The position numbers and the translations under genes are program-made. This document shows, one piece after another, positions 1-6,388 of a stretch of 9,632 bases of DNA. Every line of letters begins with the position of its first letter. The first letter of the stretch is position 1. Source of the stretch: Candidatus Gastranaerophilales bacterium (lineage in GTDB: Bacteria > Cyanobacteriota > Vampirovibrionia > Gastranaerophilales > Gastranaerophilaceae); NCBI GenBank assembly GCA_944326495.1, contig CALVEE010000128.1, positions 1 through 9,632 on the forward strand, written 5' to 3'. The notes under the pieces were generated by a model, which saw only the letters and a list, made by a program, of their open reading frames with translations, was not told the origin of the DNA and did not search any database.

Positions 1-858
1 ATGCAGTATTCAGACTTCTATGCTATGTTTAAGGCTCTTGGTTCCGGCATGCCGATGACAGTACGTCTTTTAGACCCGCCGCTTCACGAATTCTTACCTT
101 CTAAGGAAGATTTGATTGCAGAAGTTGCTACCCTAAAAGCTCAAGGTAAAGATTCTAAAGAAAAAGAAGAATTGTTAAGCGTAGTTGAAAGCTTATCTGA
201 ATCTAACCCGATGATGGGCTTAAGAGGATGCAGATTAGGTTTAACTTATCCTGAAATCAATGAAATGCAGGTAAGAGCAATCTTTGAAGCAGCATGTGAT
301 GCTAAAAAAGAAGGTGTTGACGTAATTCCTTACGTTATGATACCTCTTATCGGCCACGTAAACGAGTTAAAGGTTGCAAAAGAAATTCTTGAAAGAGTTG
401 CTGAAGATGTAATGAATGAAAAAGGAATTAGAGTTGATTACAAATTCGGTACTATGATAGAAATTCCTCGTGCAGCATTAACAGCTGATGAAGTTGCTGA
501 ATACGCTGAATTCTTCTCATTCGGTACAAACGACCTGACACAGATGACATTCGGCTACTCAAGAGACGACGCTGAAGGTAAATTCCTGAAACGCTACGTT
601 GAACAGAAAATCCTTCCGGCTAACCCGTTTGAAACACTTGATACAAAAGGTGTTGGTAAATTAATGGAAATGGCTATGGAAAAAGGTAAGGCTGTTAATC
701 CGAAACTTATCGGCGGCGTTTGCGGTGAGCACGGCGGTGATCCGGATTCTGTTAAGTTCGCTTACAGAATCGGTTTGGATTACGTCTCCTGCTCACCATT
801 CAGAATTCCGCAGGCTAAACTTGCTGCGGCTCAAGCAGTTGTTGAAGCTAAGAAGTAA
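1..858 (+). CDS. ppdK: Pyruvate, phosphate dikinase, C-terminal part (5' end outside window)
   Basis: PPDK interconverts pyruvate, ATP and phosphate with phosphoenolpyruvate, AMP and pyrophosphate in the cytoplasm. What is seen is 285 residues of the C-terminal PEP/pyruvate-binding barrel: the VRLLDPPLHEFLP motif (R22), RGCRL (75-79), the metal-ligand glutamate in MIEIPRAAL (E154), FGTNDLTQMTFGYSRDD with N177 and D178, and the catalytic cysteine in GGVCGEHGGDP (C241). All are the expected active-site residues and in the expected order. The family is usually about 870-900 residues, so roughly 590 residues (nucleotide-binding and phosphohistidine domains) lie upstream. The ATG at base 1 is therefore an internal methionine, not the start. 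The reading frame is intact to the TAA, and a strong hairpin follows. In fermentative bacteria the enzyme often runs toward ATP formation or pyruvate recycling; direction cannot be told from sequence. Confidence 0.97.
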   Translation: MQYSDFYAMFKALGSGMPMTVRLLDPPLHEFLPSKEDLIAEVATLKAQGKDSKEKEELLSVVESLSESNPMMGLRGCRLGLTYPEINEMQVRAIFEAACDAKKEGVDVIPYVMIPLIGHVNELKVAKEILERVAEDVMNEKGIRVDYKFGTMIEIPRAALTADEVAEYAEFFSFGTNDLTQMTFGYSRDDAEGKFLKRYVEQKILPANPFETLDTKGVGKLMEMAMEKGKAVNPKLIGGVCGEHGGDPDSVKFAYRIGLDYVSCSPFRIPQAKLAAAQAVVEAKK

Positions 859-874
859 ATTCTTGAAAAATTAG

Positions 875-917
875 TAAATTCCCCCCGAAACGCTATGTTT
901 TAGGGGGAATTTATTTA
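875..917 (+). terminator. Rho-independent terminator of ppdK
   Basis: Eleven uninterrupted pairs join TAAATTCCCCC (875-885) to GGGGGAATTTA (903-913). Inside the loop, AAAC (888-891) can pair with GTTT (897-900), and G887 can wobble with T901, giving a longer hairpin with one mismatch. The T-rich end is short and overlaps the 3' arm (AATTTATTT). It begins 16 bases after the ppdK stop codon and separates ppdK from the next gene pair. Confidence 0.85.
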
Positions 918-929
918 GAATTAAAATTA

Positions 930-955
930 TGTTATTATAGAACTAACAAAGGAAA
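930..955 (+). promoter_or_regulatory. Extended -10 promoter and ribosome site for the HepT/MntA pair
   Basis: TG at 930-931, one base, then TATTAT at 933-938 forms an extended -10 element (5 of 6 to consensus). At 17-base spacing the -35 position (910-915) is poor (3 of 6), as is common with extended -10 promoters. AAAGGAAA at 948-955 is a ribosome site about 8 bases before the ATG at 964. Prediction only. Confidence 0.5.
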
Positions 956-963
956 CCGGTTAG

Positions 964-1362
964 ATGTCAAGATTATCCGAAAGAATTGAGAATTTTAACA
1001 GAGCTTTTGTACTTTATGAACAAGCGCATACTGCATATTGCGCTGATAAGGAAAATAAGCTGATACAGATGGCATTAGTACAGGGGTTTGAAATAGTTTT
1101 TGAACTTGGCTGGAAATGTCTGAAAGATTATTTAGCATCTAAAAATATAGAAGAATACACCCCAAAAGATGTAATAAAAGCAGCATTTAAATCAAATATA
1201 CTGCCAGCAGCACAAATTTGGATTGATATGGCAAAAGATAGAAATGTAAGTTCTCACGAGTATAATGAAAAAAAGGTCGCAATTATTTTAGATAGAATAG
1301 GCTCAATTTATTTTGAAGAGCTTACAAGATTTTATTCATGGTTAGGAGAGATTAATGAGTAA
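964..1362 (+). CDS. hepT: HEPN-domain toxin of HepT / HI0074 type
   Basis: A 132-residue, mostly helical protein of the nucleotidyltransferase substrate-binding (HI0074, HEPN) family. The HEPN signature is intact: R93-N-V-S-S-H98-E-Y100, i.e. RX4HXY, following AKD. In characterised HepT-MntA systems this motif forms an RNase site at a HEPN dimer interface, and the partner nucleotidyltransferase silences it by adding AMP units to the motif tyrosine (here Y100). The N-terminal segment SERIENFNRAFVLYEQA and the FELGWKCLKDYL helix are also typical of HI0074 relatives. The ATG at 964 has a good ribosome site. The end overlaps the next gene by 8 bases, so the two are co-translated. Toxicity is inferred from the family; HI0074-like proteins were first described only as the partner subunit of a nucleotidyltransferase. 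Confidence 0.88.
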   Translation: MSRLSERIENFNRAFVLYEQAHTAYCADKENKLIQMALVQGFEIVFELGWKCLKDYLASKNIEEYTPKDVIKAAFKSNILPAAQIWIDMAKDRNVSSHEYNEKKVAIILDRIGSIYFEELTRFYSWLGEINE

Positions 1363-1660
1363 TGATTTTGGGCTTCCGGAAAGGACAATGAATGAACTAT
1401 TGGACTATTTTAAGTCCAGACCTGAAATTGAAAAAGTCGTAATCTACGGTTCTCGCGCTAAAGGAAATTATCGCACAGGTTCGGATATTGATTTTGCAAT
1501 ATGGTCTGATAAAGAAACTTTATCCGGAATTGCATTAGACCTTGATGACTTGCCTACACCTTATATGTTTGATGTTACAAACTATAAGACTCTTACACAC
1601 GAAGGGATGAAAAATAGTATAGATAGAGACGGCAAGATTTTTTATTTGAGAGAGAATTAG
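1355..1660 (+). CDS. mntA: Minimal nucleotidyltransferase antitoxin of MntA / HI0073 type
   Basis: A 101-residue single-domain nucleotidyltransferase of the polymerase-beta superfamily. The catalytic signature is complete: G32-S33, ten residues, then D44-I-D46 (GSX10DXD), within YGSRAKGNYRTGSDID. D73 in MFDV is the likely third metal-binding carboxylate. In characterised systems this protein transfers AMP from ATP to the HEPN toxin tyrosine and so acts as an enzymatic antitoxin. Its ATG lies within the last codons of hepT (8-base overlap), with GGAGAG ahead of it at 1344-1349. Toxin-first order is the usual one for this family. No transposon or integrase adjoins the pair, which sits between two housekeeping genes. 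The symbol follows the HepT-MntA naming and is not a manganese transporter. Confidence 0.88.
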   Translation: MSNDFGLPERTMNELLDYFKSRPEIEKVVIYGSRAKGNYRTGSDIDFAIWSDKETLSGIALDLDDLPTPYMFDVTNYKTLTHEGMKNSIDRDGKIFYLREN

Positions 1661-1670
1661 CACTCTTTTC

Positions 1671-1699
1671 TTTACATTTTCTTCTAACTGCTGTATCAT
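1671..1699 (+). promoter_or_regulatory. Sigma-70 type promoter of the pheS operon
   Basis: TTTACA (1671-1676, 5 of 6) and TATCAT (1694-1699, 5 of 6) are separated by exactly 17 bases. The expected transcript start is near 1706, leaving a very short leader that begins at the ribosome site AAGGGAGA (1706-1713), with ATG at 1720. There is thus no room for a tRNA-Phe-sensing T-box or an attenuator between this promoter and pheS. Confidence 0.7.
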
Positions 1700-1719
1700 T
1701 TTCTTAAGGGAGATAAAGT

Positions 1720-2754
1720 ATGAAAGAACAGTTGGAAAGTATTTATAATTCGGCTAAATCTGATATCGAAAAAGCTCAAACTATCAGCGATATTGATGAA
1801 ATCAGATTAAAGTATTTAAGCAGAAAAGGTGAATTCAATTCTATAAAAAAAGGCCTGAAAGATTTATCCGATGAGGATAAAAGAACTGTAGGCGCTCTGG
1901 CAAACCAAATTACACAGGATTTGGAGACTATGCTCAAAGAAAAACATGATATTTTTTATCAAAAAGAGCTCAATGAAAAACTACAAAAAGACCGAATTGA
2001 TATCACTTTGAGCGGAAAATATATATCTCAGGGTAAAGTTCACCCGCTTACAGAGACAACTAATGAAATCGTATCTATTTTCCAAAACCTCGGTTTTTCA
2101 GTTGTTTCACCAGAACTTTCTCCGGAAGTTGAGACTGAATATTATAACTTTGATATGCTGAATGTCCCGAAAGATCACCCTGCACGTGATGTTCAGGATA
2201 CTTTCTATGTTAAAGACATGCCTAATGTTGTATTAAGAAGCCAGACATCCGGTGCTCAAATACACGTTATGGAAAACCAGAGACCGCCGATTAAGGTTAT
2301 TTCTCCGGGGCGGGTTTACAGAAACGAAAATATTAATGCAAGAAAAAACAACTTTTTCCACCAGATAGAAGGTTTATATGTTGATAAAGACATAACTTTC
2401 GGGGATTTAAAAGGGGTTTTAAATGAGTTTATAAGACTTTATTTTGGCTCTGCCCGCCCGACAAGATTCAGAAGCAGTTTCTTCCCGTTTACGGAGCCTT
2501 CTGCAGAAATTGATGTTCAGTGTATAATGTGCCAGGGTAAAGGCTGTAAAATTTGTTCCGGTACAGGCTGGCTTGAAATTCTTGGCGCAGGAATGGTTGA
2601 CGTAAATGTTTTAAGAGGCGTCGGCATTGATCCTGATGTTTATTCAGGTTTTGCTTTCGGTATGGGGGTTGAAAGACTTGCTATGCTTAAGTATGCGATT
2701 GATGATATAAGACTATTCTTCAATAATGATAAAAGATTCTTAGAACAATTCTAA
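1720..2754 (+). CDS. pheS: Phenylalanine--tRNA ligase alpha subunit
   Basis: Catalytic subunit of the cytoplasmic alpha2-beta2 phenylalanyl-tRNA synthetase, 344 residues, the usual length for bacterial PheS. The charged N-terminal ~90 residues form the tRNA-binding coiled coil. The class II catalytic domain begins around GKVHPLTETTNEI. Motif 2 is PGRVYRNENINARKNNFFHQ (R201-N-E203), and motif 3 is GFAFGMGVERLAML (310-323, with R319). The cysteine pattern CIMCQGKGCKICSGTGW (C268, C271, C276, C279) is a normal feature of many bacterial PheS proteins. The start is fixed by the ribosome site AAGGGAGA 7 bases upstream. The beta-subunit gene pheT is not next to it: the following gene, 16 bases on, is a metalloprotease. 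Separation of pheS and pheT is known in some phyla, including cyanobacteria. Confidence 0.98.
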   Translation: MKEQLESIYNSAKSDIEKAQTISDIDEIRLKYLSRKGEFNSIKKGLKDLSDEDKRTVGALANQITQDLETMLKEKHDIFYQKELNEKLQKDRIDITLSGKYISQGKVHPLTETTNEIVSIFQNLGFSVVSPELSPEVETEYYNFDMLNVPKDHPARDVQDTFYVKDMPNVVLRSQTSGAQIHVMENQRPPIKVISPGRVYRNENINARKNNFFHQIEGLYVDKDITFGDLKGVLNEFIRLYFGSARPTRFRSSFFPFTEPSAEIDVQCIMCQGKGCKICSGTGWLEILGAGMVDVNVLRGVGIDPDVYSGFAFGMGVERLAMLKYAIDDIRLFFNNDKRFLEQF

Positions 2755-2770
2755 GCGGAGAAGTTTGTGT

Positions 2771-3466
2771 ATGAAAAAGATTTTTGGAATTATTGTTCTG
2801 CTTTTGATGCTTAATATTCCTTGCTGTTTTGCTGGCGATTCTTATTTAATTGATACTGCAGAACTTGTCAAAATGCAAAATCAGGTAACTGAAGTCGGGT
2901 ATAGGCTTTTAAATCAAAATAGCATTGAAAAAAGAATGGTTTTTGTTCTGGATAGTGGAAAGCCCGTTAACGCAGGGCTTTGTCAGTCTGATAGAACTAT
3001 AATTATATATCGGGGTATGTATTCAATGCTTCAAAATGAAAGTGAACTGGCAGCTGTATTGGCTCATGAGATTTCACACGCTATTGACAGCTATGACGGC
3101 ATTTTTAGAGGATTTTTCCACTGGGTTAGTTATGCCTGCGCCCCGCATAAGTATGAATATAAAGCAGATAAGAGAGCTGTTGATTTTATGGTAAATGCCG
3201 GATATAACCCAGTTGCTCTTATTGTTGTATTGAATAAGACAAGTGCACAACCCAGATATGAATGGTTTGCAAACCATCCTCTAACGTCAAAGAGATTGAT
3301 GGAAATTTATGAGTACATTTATAAAAAATATCCGGAATACCTTGTAAATAATATTTATAAGAATAATATGATTTATCAGAATTTCTTACTTACTTCAAAG
3401 GAAAATCGTGCAAAATTTCAGGAAAAAGTTAAAACTAATTCTAGCAAAAAAGTCCGTTATAAATAA
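2771..3466 (+). CDS. Secreted M48-family zinc metallopeptidase
   Basis: A 231-residue peptidase with an N-terminal signal peptide (KK, then a hydrophobic run, likely cut after CCFA near residue 19). Catalytic zinc motif HEISH at H99-H103. The third ligand is probably E129 in YEYKAD, followed by the typical AGYNP stretch. HPLTSKRLMEIY (H169 onward) matches the conserved HPxxxxRI segment of the family. The mature protein is a single soluble M48 domain without the TPR repeats of BepA or the membrane helices of HtpX, so it probably acts outside the cytoplasmic membrane on envelope proteins; the substrate is unknown. I chose ATG 2771 over the in-frame TTG at 2765 because GGAG (2757-2760) is 10 bases from the ATG but only 4 from the TTG. 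It is probably in one transcript with pheS (16-base gap) and overlaps the next gene by 59 bases. Confidence 0.9.
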   Translation: MKKIFGIIVLLLMLNIPCCFAGDSYLIDTAELVKMQNQVTEVGYRLLNQNSIEKRMVFVLDSGKPVNAGLCQSDRTIIIYRGMYSMLQNESELAAVLAHEISHAIDSYDGIFRGFFHWVSYACAPHKYEYKADKRAVDFMVNAGYNPVALIVVLNKTSAQPRYEWFANHPLTSKRLMEIYEYIYKKYPEYLVNNIYKNNMIYQNFLLTSKENRAKFQEKVKTNSSKKVRYK

Positions 3467-4130
3467 AAAAGTAATTGCCATAATGCTGATATTAAACATA
3501 CTTAGCATATTCCCCTGTTACGGAATAATAACGGATGATTTTGCTGAAACAACTCTTGATAAAAATTTAAAAATTAAATTATATAAGCCCAAAATATACA
3601 GAGATGATTTTGCTGAAAATAATAAGCAGATAATAAATAAGACTGTATATACTAAAAAAAATTACTATGATGAATTTGCAGAAGCTAATCATAAAGTTGC
3701 AAGGCATTCAGTTCAAAAAAATATTATTTTTGAAACAAACAATACAAAAAATATAGAATTAAGAATTGTACGGCCAATTTCAACCAAGTCTAAACCGGAG
3801 GAAGGTAGTTCCGTAGATTTTGTAACAGCAAAAGATGTTAAAATCAATAATAAATTATATCCTGCAGGCACCCCTGTCAAAGCAAGAATTGAAACTGTTT
3901 CTCAAAATTCGATATGGGGCGTACCTGCTGATTTGATTATAGGAAATTTTTATATCGGAGATCTCCCTTTAAAAGGAGAAATAAAAAAAAGTGGAGTTAA
4001 TAATACAATGTGGGTAAAACCGCTTTCTATTGCAGTAGGAATCCTTGCAGGAGCAGGATTTGCCCTTCTTTTTATAAGAGGCGGGCATGCTAAAATCAAG
4101 CCGGATGAAGTTTTTACTGTTTCTTTTTAA
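3408..4130 (+). CDS. Unrecognised exported or membrane protein with three DDFAE-type repeats
   Basis: Not recognised. The 240 residues show a basic N-terminus (KKLKLILAKKSVINKK), a hydrophobic segment (22-38) that acts as signal peptide or anchor, then three short motifs, DDFAE (43-47), DDFAE (66-70) and DEFAE (88-92), spaced 23 and 22 residues in a lysine- and asparagine-rich stretch. Residues 136-205 look like a beta-rich domain (VDFVTAKDVKINNKLYPAG, IGNFYIGDLPLKGEI). A second hydrophobic segment (206-223) ends in a GGHAKIKPDEVFTV tail. The GTG start at 3408 has AAAGGA 5 bases upstream and supplies the positive charges a signal peptide needs. ATG 3483 would remove them, so GTG is preferred although it overlaps the protease gene by 59 bases. 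The 3' end overlaps sdaAA tail to tail by 17 bases. Probably co-translated with the M48 peptidase; a shared role in the cell envelope is a guess. Confidence 0.75.
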   Translation: MQNFRKKLKLILAKKSVINKKVIAIMLILNILSIFPCYGIITDDFAETTLDKNLKIKLYKPKIYRDDFAENNKQIINKTVYTKKNYYDEFAEANHKVARHSVQKNIIFETNNTKNIELRIVRPISTKSKPEEGSSVDFVTAKDVKINNKLYPAGTPVKARIETVSQNSIWGVPADLIIGNFYIGDLPLKGEIKKSGVNNTMWVKPLSIAVGILAGAGFALLFIRGGHAKIKPDEVFTVSF

Positions 4131-4995
4131 ACAATTTCTTCTCAAGAGTTTGTGCTGTTTTAGTTTTAGCCAAGCCGCCCAGAGAAGTTTCCTTCAATAG
4201 CGGAGACATTAATTGTCCCGTAATTTTTAAAGTGTCAACGATTTCATCCATCGGAATTTTACTCTCTACTCCGCATAGAGCAAGTTCAGCAGCTGTTACA
4301 GCGTGAACAGCGAGAAAAGCGTTTCGTTTTATACACGGTACCTCAACCAGTCCGCAGACAGGGTCGCAGGTAAGTCCAAGAATGTTTTTAAGCGCAAGGG
4401 CGGCTGCATTAATAATCTCTTTTACTCCGCCTCCAAGCATTTGCGTTAATGCAGCCGCCCCCATTGCTGAGGCGACACCGCACTCTGCCTGACATCCGGC
4501 AACAGCTCCTGCAAGCTGAACTTTATTTGATACAATTAAACCAACAATACCGGCTGTTAAAAGACCGTTTATCTGCTCCGCTTCTGCAATATTTTTCTCT
4601 TCAGAAACCGCTATAATTACCGAAGGAACAATCCCGCATGAGCCTGCAGTAGGGCAGGCAACTATTCTTCCCATTCTTAGATTTTCTTCCGCTGTAGCAA
4701 GAGCGTATTCTGTTATTTTCTCAAAAGTTTTACCAAATATTGCCCCGCGCTTTTGAAAATTCTCTATCAGTTTTGCACAATCATCCCCGCACCAGCCGCT
4801 TATTGCTTTTTCTTTTGATTTTAGGCCGTTTTTAACCGCTTCTTTCATCGCAAGCAAATCTTCCAAAACTTTCAGCCTCACAACATCAATATCGACTTCT
4901 GATAACTTTGCTTCTTCGTATTCTGCGATTTCATATATTGTTTTATTTTGTAAAATACATTTTTCTTCTAAATCTGAAAAAGATAAAATTGCCAT
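4114..4995 (-). CDS. sdaAA: L-serine dehydratase, iron-sulfur dependent, alpha subunit
   Basis: Catalyses deamination of L-serine to pyruvate and ammonia using an oxygen-sensitive 4Fe-4S cluster. The 293 residues match the alpha subunit of the two-subunit type known from Gram-positive bacteria. Diagnostic motifs: CPTAGSCGIVPSVI (C114, C120), GCQAECGVASAMGAAAL (C168, C172) and LTCDPVCGLVEVPCIKRNAF (C210, C214, C221), which hold the conserved cysteines for cluster binding. One segment departs from what I remember of the family: SGWCGDDCAK (67-75) where SGLTGGDAxK is usual, adding C69 and C73. The start codon shares one base with the sdaAB stop (TAATG), with AGGAAA a few bases upstream, so alpha and beta are translationally coupled. 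The gene runs 17 bases into the convergent plus-strand gene, and I see no terminator hairpin at the junction. Confidence 0.96.
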   Translation of the reverse strand: MAILSFSDLEEKCILQNKTIYEIAEYEEAKLSEVDIDVVRLKVLEDLLAMKEAVKNGLKSKEKAISGWCGDDCAKLIENFQKRGAIFGKTFEKITEYALATAEENLRMGRIVACPTAGSCGIVPSVIIAVSEEKNIAEAEQINGLLTAGIVGLIVSNKVQLAGAVAGCQAECGVASAMGAAALTQMLGGGVKEIINAAALALKNILGLTCDPVCGLVEVPCIKRNAFLAVHAVTAAELALCGVESKIPMDEIVDTLKITGQLMSPLLKETSLGGLAKTKTAQTLEKKLFKKKQ

Positions 4996-5648
4996 TATTT
5001 TAATTTCCTGATATTTGTAACAAAATACACGTCTTTAATATTCTGTACCTTTTCTACAACATCTTCTCCAAGCGGAATATCTAAAGCTACATACATTGAG
5101 GCATTACCGCCCTTTGAACTCCTGTCACAATGCAGAGAAGCAATATTAACCTTTTGTTTTTGTATAATATCGCTCACTGTAGAAATCATTCCTGGTTTAT
5201 CTTTGTACATTAAAAGCAGTGTATCATATGAGCCGTCAATATTTACACTAAAGCCGTTTATGCTGTTAATCCTTATTTCGCCGGCTCCGACTGAATCTCC
5301 CGAGACAGTCATTTTATTATCAAAAATTATATCTACAGAATTAGGATGACGTGAAATATCTTCTCTGTATTCATATGAGTATTCAACACCTTCTGTCATA
5401 TCAAAAATATTTTTTATGCACGACTCATCCACCGAATACCCCAAAACACCTGCAAGAAGTCCTTTATCCGTGCCGTGTCCGAAACCGGTTGTGGCAAAAG
5501 AATTATACAGCACAAATTTGACCTCTTTAAAATCATTCTTATAAATATTTCTTGCCATAAGCCCTAATCTTACGGCTCCTGCTGTATGAGAGCTGGAAGG
5601 CCCGACCATAATAGGAGAGATGACAGAAAAAATTGATTTTTGTTCCAT
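4995..5648 (-). CDS. sdaAB: L-serine dehydratase, iron-sulfur dependent, beta subunit
   Basis: Partner of SdaAA, 217 residues. The N-terminal domain has the hallmark SPIMVGPSSSHTAGAVRLG (11-29) and the GHGTDKGLLAGVLG motif (58-71); SVGAGEIRI (119-127) is also typical. The C-terminal ~75 residues form an ACT domain (LLMYKDKPGMISTVSDIIQK, then NIASLHCDR), a fold that often binds small amino acids and may position or regulate the enzyme. The gene lies 2 bases after the response-regulator stop and overlaps sdaAA by one base. A GAGGA sequence, placed within the acidic tail codons of the regulator, lies about 12 bases before the ATG, so translation probably depends partly on passage of ribosomes from the gene upstream. 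Confidence 0.95.
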   Translation of the reverse strand: MEQKSIFSVISPIMVGPSSSHTAGAVRLGLMARNIYKNDFKEVKFVLYNSFATTGFGHGTDKGLLAGVLGYSVDESCIKNIFDMTEGVEYSYEYREDISRHPNSVDIIFDNKMTVSGDSVGAGEIRINSINGFSVNIDGSYDTLLLMYKDKPGMISTVSDIIQKQKVNIASLHCDRSSKGGNASMYVALDIPLGEDVVEKVQNIKDVYFVTNIRKLK

Positions 5649-5650
5649 TT

Positions 5651-6259
5651 TTAATAATCATCCTCATCATCTTTACCGGCGTTAATATACCCTTCCATAA
5701 TACTATATAGAGAGCTTTGCCAATCACTGTTTTTTTCCAGGAAGAAATCCGCACCGCGAGCTTTGCATTGCTGTTCAATTTCGCGCCTCGGGGATGCTGT
5801 AATTACACCGATAACCGTTTTAATTCCGGCTGCCGCGGCCATTTTCTTTAACTCTGTCAAAAGAATAAAACCTTCCCGCTCTGTAGGAATAAATAAATCC
5901 ATAACAACATATGCGTATTTACGGGTTTTAAATTTATTGACCGCATCATATATTTCCTGGGAACAATCAATATCATAATCAAACTGCGATAGAAGAATTT
6001 TAAGCTGATAAGTAATTACTCCAAGATCATCAACTATTAAAATAGCCGGTCCTTTAGGTTCTTCTTCCTGCGCAGCCGTATTCCCGAGCGCCTTGCTTAC
6101 AATAGGTTTTTTAGCGTTGCTGTTAAGCTCTTTTAAGGTATCTACAATATTAATTAACTGCTTCTTTAAATCCACCAGCTCTAAATTCTGCGGCGGTTTG
6201 GAATTAGTTATATTGTAAAACAATTCAATAAACTCATTATCTAAATCTATGGTGGGCAT
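5651..6259 (-). CDS. Receiver-domain response regulator without output domain
   Basis: A 202-residue cytoplasmic phospho-acceptor protein. Residues 72-192 form a receiver domain: acidic pair D77-D78 in LIVDD, phosphorylation site D121 in VVMDLFIP, conserved T154 in VITAS and K176 in FLEK. All residues for aspartyl phosphorylation are present. The N-terminal ~70 residues (helical, LKKQLINIVDTLKELN) match nothing I know, and no DNA-binding domain follows, only an acidic tail DDEDDY. I start at ATG 6259 because AGGAGAG lies just upstream and the promoter -10 (6288-6293) lies inside any longer frame. No histidine kinase is in the window. The gene is the first of a tight operon with sdaAB and sdaAA. 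Its job may be protein-protein signalling; a link to serine metabolism is only suggested by the context. Confidence 0.88.
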   Translation of the reverse strand: MPTIDLDNEFIELFYNITNSKPPQNLELVDLKKQLINIVDTLKELNSNAKKPIVSKALGNTAAQEEEPKGPAILIVDDLGVITYQLKILLSQFDYDIDCSQEIYDAVNKFKTRKYAYVVMDLFIPTEREGFILLTELKKMAAAAGIKTVIGVITASPRREIEQQCKARGADFFLEKNSDWQSSLYSIMEGYINAGKDDEDDY

Positions 6260-6287
6260 ATACTCTCCTATTGCGTAATTTAAGTTG

Positions 6288-6296
6288 ATTATACCA
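6288..6296 (-). promoter_or_regulatory. Extended -10 promoter of the response regulator / sdaAB / sdaAA operon
   Basis: Read on the minus strand: TGG followed by a perfect TATAAT (6293-6288), an extended -10 element. No good -35 hexamer stands at 16-18 bases. The transcript would start near 6281, about 22 bases before ATG 6259. The AGGAGAG ribosome site sits between them. This supports the shorter start of the regulator. Confidence 0.65.
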
Positions 6297-6353
6297 TATT
6301 GCGGGCAAAAAAGTAAGTCCTTCAATTAAATTAGATATCGTTTGTTTAGATTA

Positions 6354-6382
6354 TTCAAGTTTTATGGATTTTAGAGTATAAT
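6354..6382 (+). promoter_or_regulatory. Promoter of the 6389 gene with -10 almost touching the start codon
   Basis: Perfect TATAAT at 6377-6382, weak -35 TTCAAG at 6354-6359 (3 of 6) with 17-base spacing. The start codon is at 6389, so transcription would begin at or within a couple of bases of the ATG. No Shine-Dalgarno sequence is visible between the -10 and the ATG. It is divergent from the 6288-6296 promoter, about 80 bases away. Confidence 0.6.
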
Positions 6383-6388
6383 TTACAT

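Noticed and set aside
1650..1674. AGAG...CTCT followed by T-rich DNA after the mntA-like gene as a terminator
   Set aside because: The stem is only 4 pairs and overlaps the -35 element of the pheS promoter.
2765..2770. TTG at 2765 as start of the M48 peptidase
   Set aside because: GGAG is only 4 bases away from the TTG but 10 from ATG 2771, and the signal peptide begins naturally with MKK at 2771.
3074..3277. Antisense open frame of 67 codons opposite the M48 peptidase
   Set aside because: It covers the conserved peptidase motifs on the other strand and has no ribosome site or recognisable protein features; it is a reading-frame shadow.
6260..6325. Longer start for the response regulator (ATG at 6325, adding 22 residues)
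   Set aside because: The extended -10 promoter at 6288-6296 lies inside that extension, and a good ribosome site (AGGAGAG) stands directly before ATG 6259.
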